Below, piece after piece: positions 43,119 to 52,636 of a DNA stretch of 64,000 nt; the stretch's first letter is position 1, and each line of letters opens with the position of its first letter. This DNA is from Paracoccus sp. MBLB3053. Lineage in GTDB: Bacteria; Pseudomonadota; Alphaproteobacteria; Rhodobacterales; Rhodobacteraceae. The DNA lies in NCBI RefSeq assembly GCF_031822435.1, contig NZ_JAVQLW010000005.1, forward strand, positions 166,501 through 230,500, read 5' to 3'. The translations under genes were made by a program, and so were the position numbers. The notes beneath the pieces were generated by a model. That model made no database searches and was not told the DNA's origin. It was given only the letters and a program-made list of their open reading frames with translations.

Positions 43119-44722
43119 TTGCGCTGCTCCGCCTTGCCCGCGCGCTCCTGGCAAACGCTCCCTGGGCCATGGCGCGGGGGGCCGCGCTGTCGGTGCTGGT
43201 CCTGCTCATGGGCGCCGGACTGCTCGGCCTGTCGGGCTGGTTCATCACGGCGACGGGCCTTGCCGGTCTTGCGGGCATCGGTATCGCCTTCGATGTATTC
43301 CGCCCATCCGCGGGCGTCCGCTTCCTAGCACTCGGCCGAGCCGCAGCACGTTATGGCGAACGCGTCCTGACGCATGATGCCACCTTGCGGGCGCTCGCGG
43401 CATTGCGGGTGACGATCCTGCAGCGACACGCCCGGACCGATGCGCGCGCCCTGACCGGGTTGCGCGGCGAAACGGTGCTCACGCGCATCCTGTCGGATGT
43501 GGATGCGCTGGACGGGCTTGTCATTCGCCTGATCCTGCCAGCCTTGGCTGGGCTGCTGGCACATCTGGTCGTCTTCGCCCTGCTTTGCTGGCTTGTCGGC
43601 ACGATCGTCGCGTTGAGCATCCTGGCCGGCTATCTTCCGGCGGCGGTAGCCATCCTGTGGGTGCTTGCACGACGGGGGCTGGCCCCCGCCGATGAGGCAG
43701 AGGTCGCGGGGCAGGCGCTACGCCGCGGTGTCATCGACATGATCCGCGACCGCGAGGCGCTGATCCTTGCAGGGCAATTGGGCGCGCAAGAGGAACGGTT
43801 GCTCGCGCTTGACCGGCGCGCGCGCGATGCCGCTGCTGCCTTGGACCGGGCCGAGCGACTGGCCGGTCTGATGCTCTCCGGTCTTGTCGCCTTGGTATCG
43901 GGGCTTGCGCTTCTTGCCGGAGGCTGGCTGCTCAGCCAGGAAGGCGCTGGCCCTGCCCTCGCGATCATCGGCTTTTTTGTCGCACTCGCGCTTGGCGAGA
44001 CGATACTCCCCCTGCGGCGCGGTTTCGCCGAGTTGGGCAGGATGGTCGGCGCCGCAAGGCGCATTGCCCCCGAAAATCATGGGGTCGGTCCCGCGGAACC
44101 CCAAACGAACCGGGAATTCATGCCGTCAGTGCCGCTGCTTTCAGTCGCCCGACCCGAGCTTGACTTCGTGCTTTCTCCGGGGGAAGCACTTGCGCTGACC
44201 GGCCCGTCCGGCGCTGGCAAGACCACTTTGCTGATGCAGATCGCAGGGCTGATCGAGCCCAATGGCATATTGATAAGCGGGCGGAGCCCCGATGACTGGC
44301 CAGACGGCCAGTTGCGCGAGATCGTGGCGGCCCTGCCCCAGCGCAGCGCCCTGCTCGCTGGAACCATCCGCGACAATCTGGCGCTGGCAGGTGATCTGGA
44401 TGACACCGAGTTATGGGCCGCGCTGAAAGCAGTGGATCTTGACGCCGATATCCGCGCGCGGGGCGGTCTCGGCGCAAGGCTCGGCGAGGCGGGGGCCGGG
44501 CTCTCGGGCGGGCAGGCACGTCGTCTGGCCTTGGCGCGCTGCCTGCTGCGAAAGCCCGCGATCTTGCTTCTGGACGAACCGACCGAGGGGCTGGACGCGA
44601 TGACGGCAGATCGTGTCCTCAACGGTGTCCGCAAAGCCCTTCCCTCGGCCGCGATACTTGCTGCTTTGCATCGTGGCCACGATCATCCCATATTCGATCG
44701 CCGCGACATCCTGTCCCTTTAA
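43115..44722 (+). CDS. cydC: Thiol reductant ABC exporter subunit CydC
   Basis: A 535-residue partner of CydD. The first helix region is GAALSVLVLLMGAGLLGLSGWFITATG, very typical of CydC, followed by FDVFRPSAGVRFLALGRAAARYGERV. The ATPase has Walker A GPSGAGKTT, signature LSGGQARRLALARCL, Walker B ILLLDEPTEGLD and LAALHRGHDH in the switch position. ATG 43115 overlaps the cydD stop (ATGA). It is 112 bp upstream of cydA. Confidence 0.92.
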   Translation: MIALLRLARALLANAPWAMARGAALSVLVLLMGAGLLGLSGWFITATGLAGLAGIGIAFDVFRPSAGVRFLALGRAAARYGERVLTHDATLRALAALRVTILQRHARTDARALTGLRGETVLTRILSDVDALDGLVIRLILPALAGLLAHLVVFALLCWLVGTIVALSILAGYLPAAVAILWVLARRGLAPADEAEVAGQALRRGVIDMIRDREALILAGQLGAQEERLLALDRRARDAAAALDRAERLAGLMLSGLVALVSGLALLAGGWLLSQEGAGPALAIIGFFVALALGETILPLRRGFAELGRMVGAARRIAPENHGVGPAEPQTNREFMPSVPLLSVARPELDFVLSPGEALALTGPSGAGKTTLLMQIAGLIEPNGILISGRSPDDWPDGQLREIVAALPQRSALLAGTIRDNLALAGDLDDTELWAALKAVDLDADIRARGGLGARLGEAGAGLSGGQARRLALARCLLRKPAILLLDEPTEGLDAMTADRVLNGVRKALPSAAILAALHRGHDHPIFDRRDILSL

Positions 44723-44788
44723 CTTTGTGCTAACATCCCCAACGATACTCTCGCGCCACAGCGGCTGAGGATTGGCCCTGCGGCAAGG

Positions 44789-44812
44789 GTTTCCATGCAA
44801 GCGCCTGGAAAC
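44789..44812. promoter_or_regulatory. Inverted repeat upstream of cydA
   Basis: GTTTCCA (44789-44795) and TGGAAAC (44806-44812) form a perfect 7-bp inverted repeat with a 10-bp spacer, 22 bp before the cydA start. It could be an operator or an mRNA stem near the ribosome binding site. It is not an FNR box (TTGAT-N4-ATCAA), and no such box is visible in the 112-bp gap. Confidence 0.35.
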
Positions 44813-44834
44813 ACGGCAACCCAGGAGATCGATA

Positions 44835-46448
44835 ATGGAGTTCGGCGTCGTCGAGCTGTCCCGCCTGCAATTCGCGATGACAGCGATGTATCACTTTCTC
44901 TTCGTGCCGCTGACGCTGGGTCTGTCGATCCTCGTGGCAATCATGGAAACCGTCTATGTGATGACCGGACGCCCGATCTGGCGGCAGATGACGAAATTCT
45001 GGGGCACGCTCTTTGGCATCAACTTCGCCATCGGTGTCGCGACCGGGATCACGATGGAGTTCCAGTTCGGCATGAACTGGAGCTATTACAGCCACTATGT
45101 CGGCGACATCTTCGGCGCCCCGCTGGCGATCGAGGGGCTGATGGCCTTCTTCCTCGAGGCGACCTTCGTCGGGCTGTTCTTCTTTGGCTGGGAAAAACTC
45201 TCCAAGGTGCAGCACCTTGTCGTCACATGGCTGGTGGCGATCGGCTCGAATTTTTCGGCACTGTGGATCCTGATCGCCAACGGCTGGATGCAGAACCCCG
45301 TAGGGGCGACCTTCAACCCGGACACGATGCGCATGGAAATGTCATCGTTCTTTGACGTTCTCTTCAACGAGGTCGCGCAGGCCAAGTTCGTCCACACCGT
45401 CAGCGCGGGCTATGTCACCGCCTCGGTCTTCGTCCTTGGCGTCTCGTCCTGGTATCTGCTGAAGGGGCGCCACATCAAGCTGGCCCGGCGTTCGATCACG
45501 GTCGCCGCCTCATTCGGTCTCGCCTCGGCGCTTTCGGTCGTCGTTCTGGGGGACGAATCCGGTTACTCCGCCAGCCACACGCAGCGGATGAAACTGGCGG
45601 CTATCGAGGCCATGTGGGACACGCATGAGGCCCCTGCCCCTTTCACCGCCTTCGGCTTTCCCGATCAGGAAGCACGCGAAACCCATTACGCCGTTCATAT
45701 CCCCTGGGCGATGGGCTTGATCGGCACCCGCTCTCTGACCAAGGAAATCCCCGGCATCAACGATCTTGTCGACGAGGCTGAAATCCGGATCCGAAGCGGG
45801 ATCGTCGCCTATGACGCGCTGATGACCATTCGAGAACAGCGCGATCAGACCCCGGCCGAAGTGCGCCGCACATTCGAGCAGAATTCGGGCAATCTCGGAT
45901 TTGCCTTCCTGCTCTTGCGTTATCTCGACGATCCGCGGCAAGCCACGCCCGAGCAGATCGCCACGGCGGCCGAAGACACCATTCCCGGCGTTGCCCCGTT
46001 GTTCTGGGCCTTCCGCGTCATGGTGGGTCTTGGCTTCGCCTTCATCGCGGTAATGCTCTATTTCTTCTGGCGTTCGTCTTTCTGCGGTCGGACCTACCAT
46101 CGCTTGGGCTTGCAACTGGCCGTGCTGATCATCCCTGCGCCGTGGATCGCGGCCGAGCTGGGTTGGTTCGTGGCCGAATACGGGCGCCAACCCTGGACCG
46201 TGGACGGCGTCCTGCCGACCGCGCTTTCGGTCAGTCATCTCAGCGTCCAGGACCTGCTGCTGACGCTGGCGGGTTTCGTGACCTTTTATACCGTGCTCTT
46301 CGTCGTCGAGATGGGCTTGATGCTGAAATACATCCGAAAAGGCCCATTCCAGGATGTCGAGGAAACAGAGGCTTGGGAGGTCCGGCATGAACAGCGCCTG
46401 CGCAGCAGCCCTGACGACGGCCAAAGGCCGCTCGCGCCGGCGGAGTAA
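44835..46448 (+). CDS. cydA: Cytochrome bd ubiquinol oxidase subunit I
   Basis: A 537-residue inner-membrane oxidase subunit that oxidises quinol and carries the three hemes. [29 protein letters not shown] aligns with the E. coli start and includes the heme b595 His. Conserved glutamates are in [12 protein letters not shown] and [18 protein letters not shown], and the quinol-binding loop follows [23 protein letters not shown]. Its length fits the long-Q-loop subfamily. ATG 44835 has AGGAG seven bases upstream. It is 5 bp upstream of cydB. Confidence 0.96.
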   Translation: MEFGVVELSRLQFAMTAMYHFLFVPLTLGLSILVAIMETVYVMTGRPIWRQMTKFWGTLFGINFAIGVATGITMEFQFGMNWSYYSHYVGDIFGAPLAIEGLMAFFLEATFVGLFFFGWEKLSKVQHLVVTWLVAIGSNFSALWILIANGWMQNPVGATFNPDTMRMEMSSFFDVLFNEVAQAKFVHTVSAGYVTASVFVLGVSSWYLLKGRHIKLARRSITVAASFGLASALSVVVLGDESGYSASHTQRMKLAAIEAMWDTHEAPAPFTAFGFPDQEARETHYAVHIPWAMGLIGTRSLTKEIPGINDLVDEAEIRIRSGIVAYDALMTIREQRDQTPAEVRRTFEQNSGNLGFAFLLLRYLDDPRQATPEQIATAAEDTIPGVAPLFWAFRVMVGLGFAFIAVMLYFFWRSSFCGRTYHRLGLQLAVLIIPAPWIAAELGWFVAEYGRQPWTVDGVLPTALSVSHLSVQDLLLTLAGFVTFYTVLFVVEMGLMLKYIRKGPFQDVEETEAWEVRHEQRLRSSPDDGQRPLAPAE

Positions 46449-46453
46449 GTGAC

Positions 46454-47617
46454 ATGATCCTGTATGAACTGATTTCCTACGAGGCGCTTCGGGTGATCTG
46501 GTGGCTTATTCTGGGCGTGCTGCTGATCGGCTTCGCGATGACGGACGGCTTCGACATGGGCGTGGGCGCGCTCCTGCCCTTTGTCGGCAGGACCGATGTC
46601 GAGCGACGCATCATCATCAACACGGTAGGCCCGGTCTGGGAAGGAAACCAAGTCTGGTTCATCCTCGGAGGTGGTGCAATCTTTGCGGCCTGGCCGCCAC
46701 TTTACGCCGTGTCCTTTTCGGGCTTCTATCTCGCGATGTTCGCGGTGCTGGCCGCGCTGATCCTGCGTCCTGTCGCATTCAAGTACCGCTCGAAGCGCGA
46801 CGAGAAACGCTGGCGCGAAGGCTGGGATTGGGCCCTGTTCGTGGGCGGCGCCGTGCCTGCGCTGATCTTTGGCGTGGCGGTCGGGAACGTCCTGCAAGGC
46901 GTGCCGTTCGAACTGACCCCTGATCTGTTTTCCCGTTACGAGGGCAGTTATTATGGAAAGTTCTTCGGGTTGCTTAACCCGTTCGCCCTGCTGGCCGGGA
47001 TCGTTTCGCTGTCGATGCTGATGACCCATGGAGCGGCGTGGTTGTCGCTGAAGGCTGAAGGCATTGTGGCCAAGCGCGCCCGTGCGATGGGTGGGATCAG
47101 CGGCTTGGTCATGATTGCGGGATATCTTCTCGCCGGGCTCTGGCTTGCCTTCGGCATCGAGGGCTACCGTCTCGTGGGGGATGTGGTGAAAGATGGACCG
47201 TCCAATCCGCTTTGGTCCGAAGTCGAGCGCACGCCATCCTGGCTGGTCGCCTATGCCGAGCGCCCCTGGATCGCGCTGGCCCCCCTGCTGGGGCTGGTCG
47301 GAATGGTTCAGACTGTTCGCGGGCTGCGCGCGGGACGCGAATTGGCCACGCTTGGCTGGTCCAAGCTTGGCATTCTTGGCACGATCTCCAGCGTCGGACT
47401 GACGATGTTTCCGTTTATCCTGCCATCGTCGCTTGATCCGCGTTCGTCGCTGACGGTCTGGGACAGTTCCTCATCACATCAGACGCTGTTCATCATGCTG
47501 GTGGCGACCGTGATCTTCCTGCCGTTGATCCTTGCCTATACCGCCTGGGTCTACCGGGTGCTTTGGGGCAAGGTCACCGAAAAGGATGTCACCGACAGTT
47601 CCGATACCCTCTACTGA
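46454..47617 (+). CDS. cydB: Cytochrome bd ubiquinol oxidase subunit II
   Basis: A 387-residue subunit with about eight helices. The family start is clear in [32 protein letters not shown], including the conserved Asp cluster, followed by [23 protein letters not shown]. Length is as in E. coli CydB. It directly follows cydA and is separated from cydX by a strong stem-loop. The heterodimer supports microaerobic respiration with high oxygen affinity. Confidence 0.96.
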   Translation: MILYELISYEALRVIWWLILGVLLIGFAMTDGFDMGVGALLPFVGRTDVERRIIINTVGPVWEGNQVWFILGGGAIFAAWPPLYAVSFSGFYLAMFAVLAALILRPVAFKYRSKRDEKRWREGWDWALFVGGAVPALIFGVAVGNVLQGVPFELTPDLFSRYEGSYYGKFFGLLNPFALLAGIVSLSMLMTHGAAWLSLKAEGIVAKRARAMGGISGLVMIAGYLLAGLWLAFGIEGYRLVGDVVKDGPSNPLWSEVERTPSWLVAYAERPWIALAPLLGLVGMVQTVRGLRAGRELATLGWSKLGILGTISSVGLTMFPFILPSSLDPRSSLTVWDSSSSHQTLFIMLVATVIFLPLILAYTAWVYRVLWGKVTEKDVTDSSDTLY

Positions 47618-47625
47618 GCCCCGAA

Positions 47626-47650
47626 GGCCGCCCGCCATGCGGCGGGGGCC
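47626..47650 (+). terminator. Strong stem-loop between cydB and cydX
   Basis: GGCC (47626-47629) and CCCGCC (47631-47636) pair with GGCGGG (47641-47646) and GGCC (47647-47650) around the loop ATGC, leaving one bulged G. No T-run follows, so it may act as a partial terminator or an mRNA processing/stability element that sets cydX level relative to cydAB. Confidence 0.55.
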
Positions 47651-47676
47651 GGACTTACCGGAATGGAGAAACTGAC

Positions 47677-47826
47677 ATGTGGTATTTCGCCTGGCTCCTC
47701 GGACTTCCGCTTGCCGCCATCTTTGCGGTCACCAACGCCATGTGGCTTGAATTGCAGCGCGACCGGAAGCTGAGCGAGGATGGCCGAATCCCCCCGCCCG
47801 TGATCGGCGGCCACGACAAGCGCTGA
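47677..47826 (+). CDS. cydX: Cytochrome bd small subunit CydX
   Basis: A 49-residue single-helix protein starting MWYFAWLLGLPLAAIFAVTNAMW, a clear match to the CydX/YbgT pattern, with a soluble tail ending PPPVIGGHDKR. CydX stabilises the heme centres of CydAB. GGAG eight bases upstream supports ATG 47677. It is 59 bp after cydB. A longer frame to 47563 exists but is a shadow of the cydB end. Confidence 0.92.
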   Translation: MWYFAWLLGLPLAAIFAVTNAMWLELQRDRKLSEDGRIPPPVIGGHDKR

Positions 47827-47984
47827 TCCGGGCTGGCCGGGCGCCGTGCTGCCCTGATCAAACCGGCGGGGAAATCCGACAGCGGTGCGCTTCGTGTTTC
47901 GGCCGGCTGGTCTGGATCGTCTGCACGCGGGAACCCTGCGACCTGCTCGGCGCTTCTGGTTGACCCGACCAGAGGAGATGCAGG

Positions 47985-48377
47985 ATGGACCGCTTCACGG
48001 GAGGCTGCCTTTGCGGCAGGGTTCGGATCATGGCGATAGGAAGGCCCTATCGCGTCGGGCTCTGCCATTGCCTCGACTGCCGCAAGCATCACGGCGCCCT
48101 TTTCCAGGCGTCTGCGATCTTTCCCGAACATGCCGTGTCCAGCGAAGGAGAGGTCGCAGAATATCGCGGCCGGTTCTTTTGTCCGCATTGCGGTTCATCC
48201 GTCTTTGCCCGCTCGGGTGACGAGGTCGAGGTGAATCTTGGATCGCTGGACGCACCTGACCAACTTGTTCCCACCTATGAAAACTGGACGATCCGGCGCG
48301 AGGCCTGGCTGCCATCGTTCCCGACCATCAGGCAATATCGGCGAGATCGGGACCCGACGAGCCGATTTGAAGATTAG
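47985..48377 (+). CDS. GFA/CENP-V family zinc protein
   Basis: A 130-residue protein of the glutathione-dependent-formaldehyde-activating (GFA) fold. Zinc-binding cysteines are in GGCLCGRVR, CHCLDCRKHHG and FFCPHCGSSVF. Despite the family name, catalytic formaldehyde activation is doubtful for most members, so I call only the fold. It lies 158 bp after cydX with no obvious operon partners. Confidence 0.88.
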   Translation: MDRFTGGCLCGRVRIMAIGRPYRVGLCHCLDCRKHHGALFQASAIFPEHAVSSEGEVAEYRGRFFCPHCGSSVFARSGDEVEVNLGSLDAPDQLVPTYENWTIRREAWLPSFPTIRQYRRDRDPTSRFED

Positions 48378-48512
48378 GCCTTGCGCCGATCGGCAAGCAG
48401 CGCACCACAGGGATCTCCGGAAGCGAAAGCGATCCCGGCACATGATCGGGCTTACAGTCTCGAAGCAACGGGCCTATTCCGGGGCGAGAGCAATTGATCG
48501 GAGAACACGGAT

Positions 48513-49031
48513 TTGGCTCCCTCGCGTCTGGCCTCCCCCTCATCCGCCGGTGCCGCTCCACCGCGACTGATCGAGATCGTCGCAGCGCTTGCGACCGGCA
48601 GTCTGCTCACGCTCATGCTCTTGAGCAACAGCACCATGGCCGCACATACCACGCCGCTTTTCTCGTCGCTGACGGCCCATGGCGTCGGAACGGTCGTCGC
48701 CGGCATCGTCCTTGCCGCGCTTTGGCCGATGCATCGAACCGGGACTGGCCGTTCTGCCCGCAGTCCTGGCCGCGCGCCGCTTTGGGCCTATCTCGGCGGT
48801 CTTTCCGGCGCATTGACGGTCATGCTGACATCCTCTGCCGCCAATTCCATGCTGGCGCTGACCGGGACGCTGGCGATCGGCCTTGCCGGGCAGGTCGTTC
48901 TTGCGTTGATATTCGACTGCTTGGGCGCGATGGGGCTGGAAAAGCGGCTGCCCCGTCGCAAGGATCTGTTTGCGCTGGCCGCAATCGTCGCCGGCACCAT
49001 CCTGATCATCTTCGCCCGAGGAATGGGCTGA
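48513..49031 (+). CDS. YdcZ/DUF606-family DMT half-transporter 1
   Basis: A 172-residue membrane protein with about five helices (from near residue 20 on), typical of the small DMT-superfamily DUF606 proteins. The start is TTG 48513 with GGAG about nine bases upstream. Its TGA shares a base with the next ATG (TGATG). The N-terminal 18 residues are Ser/Ala/Pro-rich. The substrate is unknown. Confidence 0.8.
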   Translation: MAPSRLASPSSAGAAPPRLIEIVAALATGSLLTLMLLSNSTMAAHTTPLFSSLTAHGVGTVVAGIVLAALWPMHRTGTGRSARSPGRAPLWAYLGGLSGALTVMLTSSAANSMLALTGTLAIGLAGQVVLALIFDCLGAMGLEKRLPRRKDLFALAAIVAGTILIIFARGMG

Positions 49032-49447
49032 TGGCGGCGATGATCCTATTTGCCTTTGCCGCCGGGATGCTGGTGACCCTGTCGCGCCAGATAAATGGCC
49101 GGCTGGCCGTTGAAACATCCGCGTTGCAATCCTCGTTCTGGAACCATCTCGTGGGATTTGTCGCCCTTGCGGTCGTCACGGTCTTTGCGGGCAGCTTCTG
49201 GCCCGACGGGGCGTCCGGCGCGCCTTGGCTTGCATGGATCGGCGGTGCGGTCGGCGTGGCTTTCGTGGGAGGTGGCAGTTGGCTGATCCCTCGACTGGGC
49301 GCGGCGATGACGGGAGGATTGCTGGTCGCGGGGCAGATGCTTTCGGGTGTCGTTCTGGATCTTGCACGCGGACAGGACGCGATCTTCTGGATGCAGATTG
49401 CTGGCGTCTGCCTGATCCTGACCGGTGTGTTCATCAGCCGCCGCTAA
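49031..49447 (+). CDS. YdcZ/DUF606-family DMT half-transporter 2
   Basis: A 138-residue membrane protein with about five helices and the DUF606 hallmarks ARQINGRLA-like (SRQINGRLAVETSALQSSFWNHLVG) and PRLGAAMTGGLLVAGQMLSGVVLD. It starts by a one-base overlap with the first half-transporter, so they are translated together and probably form a heterodimer. A longer in-frame reading from 48494 is a shadow of the first gene. Confidence 0.82.
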   Translation: MAAMILFAFAAGMLVTLSRQINGRLAVETSALQSSFWNHLVGFVALAVVTVFAGSFWPDGASGAPWLAWIGGAVGVAFVGGGSWLIPRLGAAMTGGLLVAGQMLSGVVLDLARGQDAIFWMQIAGVCLILTGVFISRR

Positions 49448-49465
49448 CGCAGCCTCGCCGCCGCG

Positions 49466-50719
49466 ATGGAAGGATTGAGTTTCGGGGCGCTTGGCCATAA
49501 TGCGCAAGGACGGCCCCGCGACCACATCTTTCGAGCAGACCGAATGTCCGAAGCAGTTTTCCAATGGAGCCCGAATGCGCGCCTGAACGTCGCCGGCCGC
49601 TGGCTGGATGAGGGCGACGATGCCGTGACCGCGCTTGAACGCGATCTGGCCGACCTTCGCAGCGCGATCCGATCGGGGCAGGAATTCACGATAGGGCCGA
49701 CTGGAATTCAGATCGTCGTGCCTGGCAAGCGAGGCTATTTCCGCAGCCTTTCCTCGGGGACGACAGGCGCCGCGAAATCGATCCGCCGCAGTCACACATC
49801 CTGGATCGCAAGTTTCGAGGTCAATCGCGCCTTTCTCGGACTGGGCCCAAGCGACCGCTACGGCATGCTGGGAATGCCGGCCCATTCCCTGACACTATAC
49901 GCAATTTCCGAAGCGGCGCATCTGGGCGCCAATCTGCATTGCCTTGGCGGGCTCAGGCCGCGCCGTCAGGCCCAGCTGTTGGCCGATGCCGCTGTCACCG
50001 TGCTTTACGCCACTCCGACGCAGTTGCGCCTGATCTGCGAGACTCAGGTGCTCTTGCCTGACCTGCGCCATATCCTCTGCGGTGGCGGTCGCCTTCCGCC
50101 GGGCCTGCGTGCCCGCATCGCGGCGCTTTGCCCCCATGCCGTCATGCGCGAATTCTACGGCGCGGCCGAGACAAGCTTCATTGCCTGGGGCGACGGCAGC
50201 GGCCCTGAAAACGCGGTCGGACGCGCCTATCCGGGTGTCGAATTGAGGATCGGGAGCAAGGGGGAAATCTGGGTTCGCAGCCCCTATCTGTTCGATGGCT
50301 ATGCCGAGGGCGACAGCCCGGACACGAAGTGGTCGGACGGCTATGTGACGGTCGGAGAGATGGGGGCGCTTGATGCGGATGGCTTCCTGACCGTATCGGG
50401 TCGGCAGAACCGCATGGTGACGATTGCCGATCAGAACGTCTTTCCCGAAGACATCGAGTCCCTGTTGCTGTCTGACCCGGCCATAACCCATTGCGCGGTC
50501 ATTCCCAGGCCCGACCCAAGCCGGCTGGTGTCGCTGGTGGCGGTGATCGCAGGCAGGTCAGATCCGGAATTGCGCGATCAAATGCTTGGGGTCTGCCGCG
50601 AGGCATTCGGACCGCTTGCCGCGCCCAGACAAGTGATCGAACTGGCGGATTTTCCTGTGACCCCTTCAGGCAAGCCGGATCTGCGGGAAATCGCGCGGCG
50701 CCTGGGCATCGACGAATGA
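49466..50719 (+). CDS. Short AMP-dependent acyl-CoA synthetase/ligase
   Basis: A 417-residue adenylate-forming enzyme, shorter at the N-terminus than the usual 500-residue family members. The P-loop is SSGTTGAAKSI near residue 95, then REFYGAAETSF, DADGFLTVSGRQNRMV with the hinge, and the catalytic Lys in TPSGKPDLREI, so activation of a carboxylic acid with ATP and CoA looks intact. ATG 49466 is only 18 bp after the transporter gene; ATG 49544 is an alternative and neither has a strong ribosome binding site. It overlaps the thiolase gene by 4 bp. Confidence 0.85.
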   Translation: MEGLSFGALGHNAQGRPRDHIFRADRMSEAVFQWSPNARLNVAGRWLDEGDDAVTALERDLADLRSAIRSGQEFTIGPTGIQIVVPGKRGYFRSLSSGTTGAAKSIRRSHTSWIASFEVNRAFLGLGPSDRYGMLGMPAHSLTLYAISEAAHLGANLHCLGGLRPRRQAQLLADAAVTVLYATPTQLRLICETQVLLPDLRHILCGGGRLPPGLRARIAALCPHAVMREFYGAAETSFIAWGDGSGPENAVGRAYPGVELRIGSKGEIWVRSPYLFDGYAEGDSPDTKWSDGYVTVGEMGALDADGFLTVSGRQNRMVTIADQNVFPEDIESLLLSDPAITHCAVIPRPDPSRLVSLVAVIAGRSDPELRDQMLGVCREAFGPLAAPRQVIELADFPVTPSGKPDLREIARRLGIDE

Positions 50720-51819
50720 CCGGGGTCAAGATCGTCGCCGCCTTGCGCTCTGCGGTCGCTCCGCGCGGGGGGGCGCTGGCGCGGCTGGATCTCCACGAGC
50801 TTGCTTCCCCGGTCCTGCGCAGCCTGATCGGCGCGGTTGGTCTATCACCTGATGATGTCGACGAGGTCGTTCTGGGCAATGCGCTGGGTGGCGGGGGCAA
50901 TCCCGCCCGGATGGTTGCGCTGGCGGCCGGTCTGGCGGAAAGGGTCGCCGGGCTCAGCATCGACCGGCAATGCTGTGGCGGCCTGGATGCGCTGGTCATC
51001 AGTTCGACCATGATCACCTCGGGGCTGGCTGACGTGGTCGTTGCGGGGGGTGTCGAATCCTATTCGCGCCGGCCCCTGCGCCTGCGCACCGATCCGGACG
51101 GGGGCGAGCCGGTCGCCTATGATCGCCCGCCCTTTGCGCCCTGGCCCGCGCTTGACCCGCCAATGGATGCGGCGGCTGACGCCTTGGCTGCCGAGCTGGG
51201 GATCACGCGCGAGATGCAGGACCTATGGGCCGTCGAGAGCCACCGCAAGGCTCGTGCCGCCGACCTGGCGGCTGAGATCGTGCCGATCGGCGGGGTTGAT
51301 CGCGACAGCTTCACCCGCGACCTGCCATTGCGCCTGGCCGCACGCGCGCCGAGCCTTGCCGGCACCATCACTGCGGCGAATTCGGCGGTCGCCGCAGATG
51401 GGGTCGGGCTTTGCCTTCTCGTCTCCGATCGGGTTTCCGCGCGGATCAAATGTAAAGGTTTGACCTATCGCGGCGGCATCACGCTTGGCGGTCGTCCCGA
51501 GCGGCCCGGCGCCGCGCCGGTCGTGGCGATGAAACGGGTGCTGTCCAATGCCGGGCTGTCCCCGGACGAACTCACGGTCGCCGAGATCATGGAGGCTTTC
51601 GCGGCGCAGGCCATCGCCTGCACCCGAGGCGTCGGGATCGATCCGGCGATCGTGAACCCCGGCGGCGGCGCGCTGGCCCGTGGTCATCCGATCGGGGCCT
51701 CGGGGGCGATCAACGCCGTGCGGCTTTTTCACGAACTGCAACGACGCGGTGGGACGGGGATCGCCGCGATCGCGGCGGCCGGGGGGCTTGGAACGGCTGT
51801 CCTGATGTCGCTTAGCTGA
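50716..51819 (+). CDS. Thiolase-fold protein with altered catalytic loops
   Basis: A 367-residue thiolase. The nucleophile loop SIDRQCCGGLDAL (Cys86/87) and the GHPIGASGA histidine loop are present. Two other conserved residues are changed: the NEAF Asn is Met (EIMEAFAAQ), and the C-terminal CxG cysteine loop reads IAAIAAAGGLG with no Cys. The start ATG 50716 overlaps the ligase stop (ATGA), so both are co-translated. It may have a condensing, cleaving or hydrolytic activity different from ordinary acetyl-CoA acetyltransferase. The 3' end overlaps the convergent nitroreductase gene by 8 bp. Confidence 0.85.
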   Translation: MTGVKIVAALRSAVAPRGGALARLDLHELASPVLRSLIGAVGLSPDDVDEVVLGNALGGGGNPARMVALAAGLAERVAGLSIDRQCCGGLDALVISSTMITSGLADVVVAGGVESYSRRPLRLRTDPDGGEPVAYDRPPFAPWPALDPPMDAAADALAAELGITREMQDLWAVESHRKARAADLAAEIVPIGGVDRDSFTRDLPLRLAARAPSLAGTITAANSAVAADGVGLCLLVSDRVSARIKCKGLTYRGGITLGGRPERPGAAPVVAMKRVLSNAGLSPDELTVAEIMEAFAAQAIACTRGVGIDPAIVNPGGGALARGHPIGASGAINAVRLFHELQRRGGTGIAAIAAAGGLGTAVLMSLS

Positions 51820-52483
51820 ACCCTCGCAGGACGGCATATTCCTCAAGCGGATCGCGCTCGGTCCGGACATCGTTCACACGCGCTTCGGGGTCCGCGTAAC
51901 CAAGCGCCATGCCGCAAACGACCATTTCTTCCGATTTCAGTCCAAGATGGGCATGGGCAATGTCGGCATAATTGGCAAGCGCCCCTATTCCGCAGGTCGC
52001 AAGCCCGCGATCTTGCGCGGCAAGCATCAGGGCCATGATCGCCATGCCGAGATCCATGAAGCAGCCCTTGCCCATGTCGCGCCGGATCGACACGACGATT
52101 CCGACCGGTGCGGAGAAGAACCGATAGTTCTCGAGGAACTGGGCCTTTCGGCCTTCGATATCCCGCCGCCCGATACCGAGCTGGGAATAAAGCGCATAGC
52201 CAGCGGCGCGTTGCTTTGCCTTCAGTTCAGCCGGCATCGGATTGGGGAAATAGGAATATTCCGCCACCGGGGGTCGGCCGCTTGCCGCCATGTCGACGAG
52301 CTCGCGGCTGAGCGCGGCCAGCGGCTCACCCGTCAATACATGGAAACGCCCGGGCTGCAGGTTGGCGCCGCTGGGTGCAGTGCGTGCGGCGCGCAGCACT
52401 TTCTCGACTTCCTCCCTAGGAACCGCGTGAGGAAGAAAGCCCCGCACCGAACGTCGATCACGCAGGAGTTCGTGCAGTGCCAT
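51812..52483 (-). CDS. Nitroreductase-family protein
   Basis: A 223-residue FMN-dependent enzyme of the nitroreductase fold. Landmarks are LLRDRRSVRGFLPHAVPREEVEKVLRAARTAPSGANLQPG for the FMN phosphate site and AQDRGLATCGIGALANY near the C-terminal half. ATG 52483 has GGAGGT in front of it, so the 10-codon upstream extension is not needed. The natural substrate is unknown; quinones, nitroaromatics or enones are typical. It converges with the thiolase gene. Confidence 0.9.
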   Translation of the reverse strand: MALHELLRDRRSVRGFLPHAVPREEVEKVLRAARTAPSGANLQPGRFHVLTGEPLAALSRELVDMAASGRPPVAEYSYFPNPMPAELKAKQRAAGYALYSQLGIGRRDIEGRKAQFLENYRFFSAPVGIVVSIRRDMGKGCFMDLGMAIMALMLAAQDRGLATCGIGALANYADIAHAHLGLKSEEMVVCGMALGYADPEARVNDVRTERDPLEEYAVLRGFS

Positions 52484-52636
52484 TAATCCAACCTCCATGC
52501 CAAATGTCGCCACCCGGCTACCCGATCAGCCCCGCCCATGAGGCCTGTCGCGACTTGCGTCAGACAGCCAAGAGAGGCTCGTCCGACGGAGCGCGCTCTG
52601 AGCCATATTTCGGGCAGCGTCAACCATCACCGGCAG

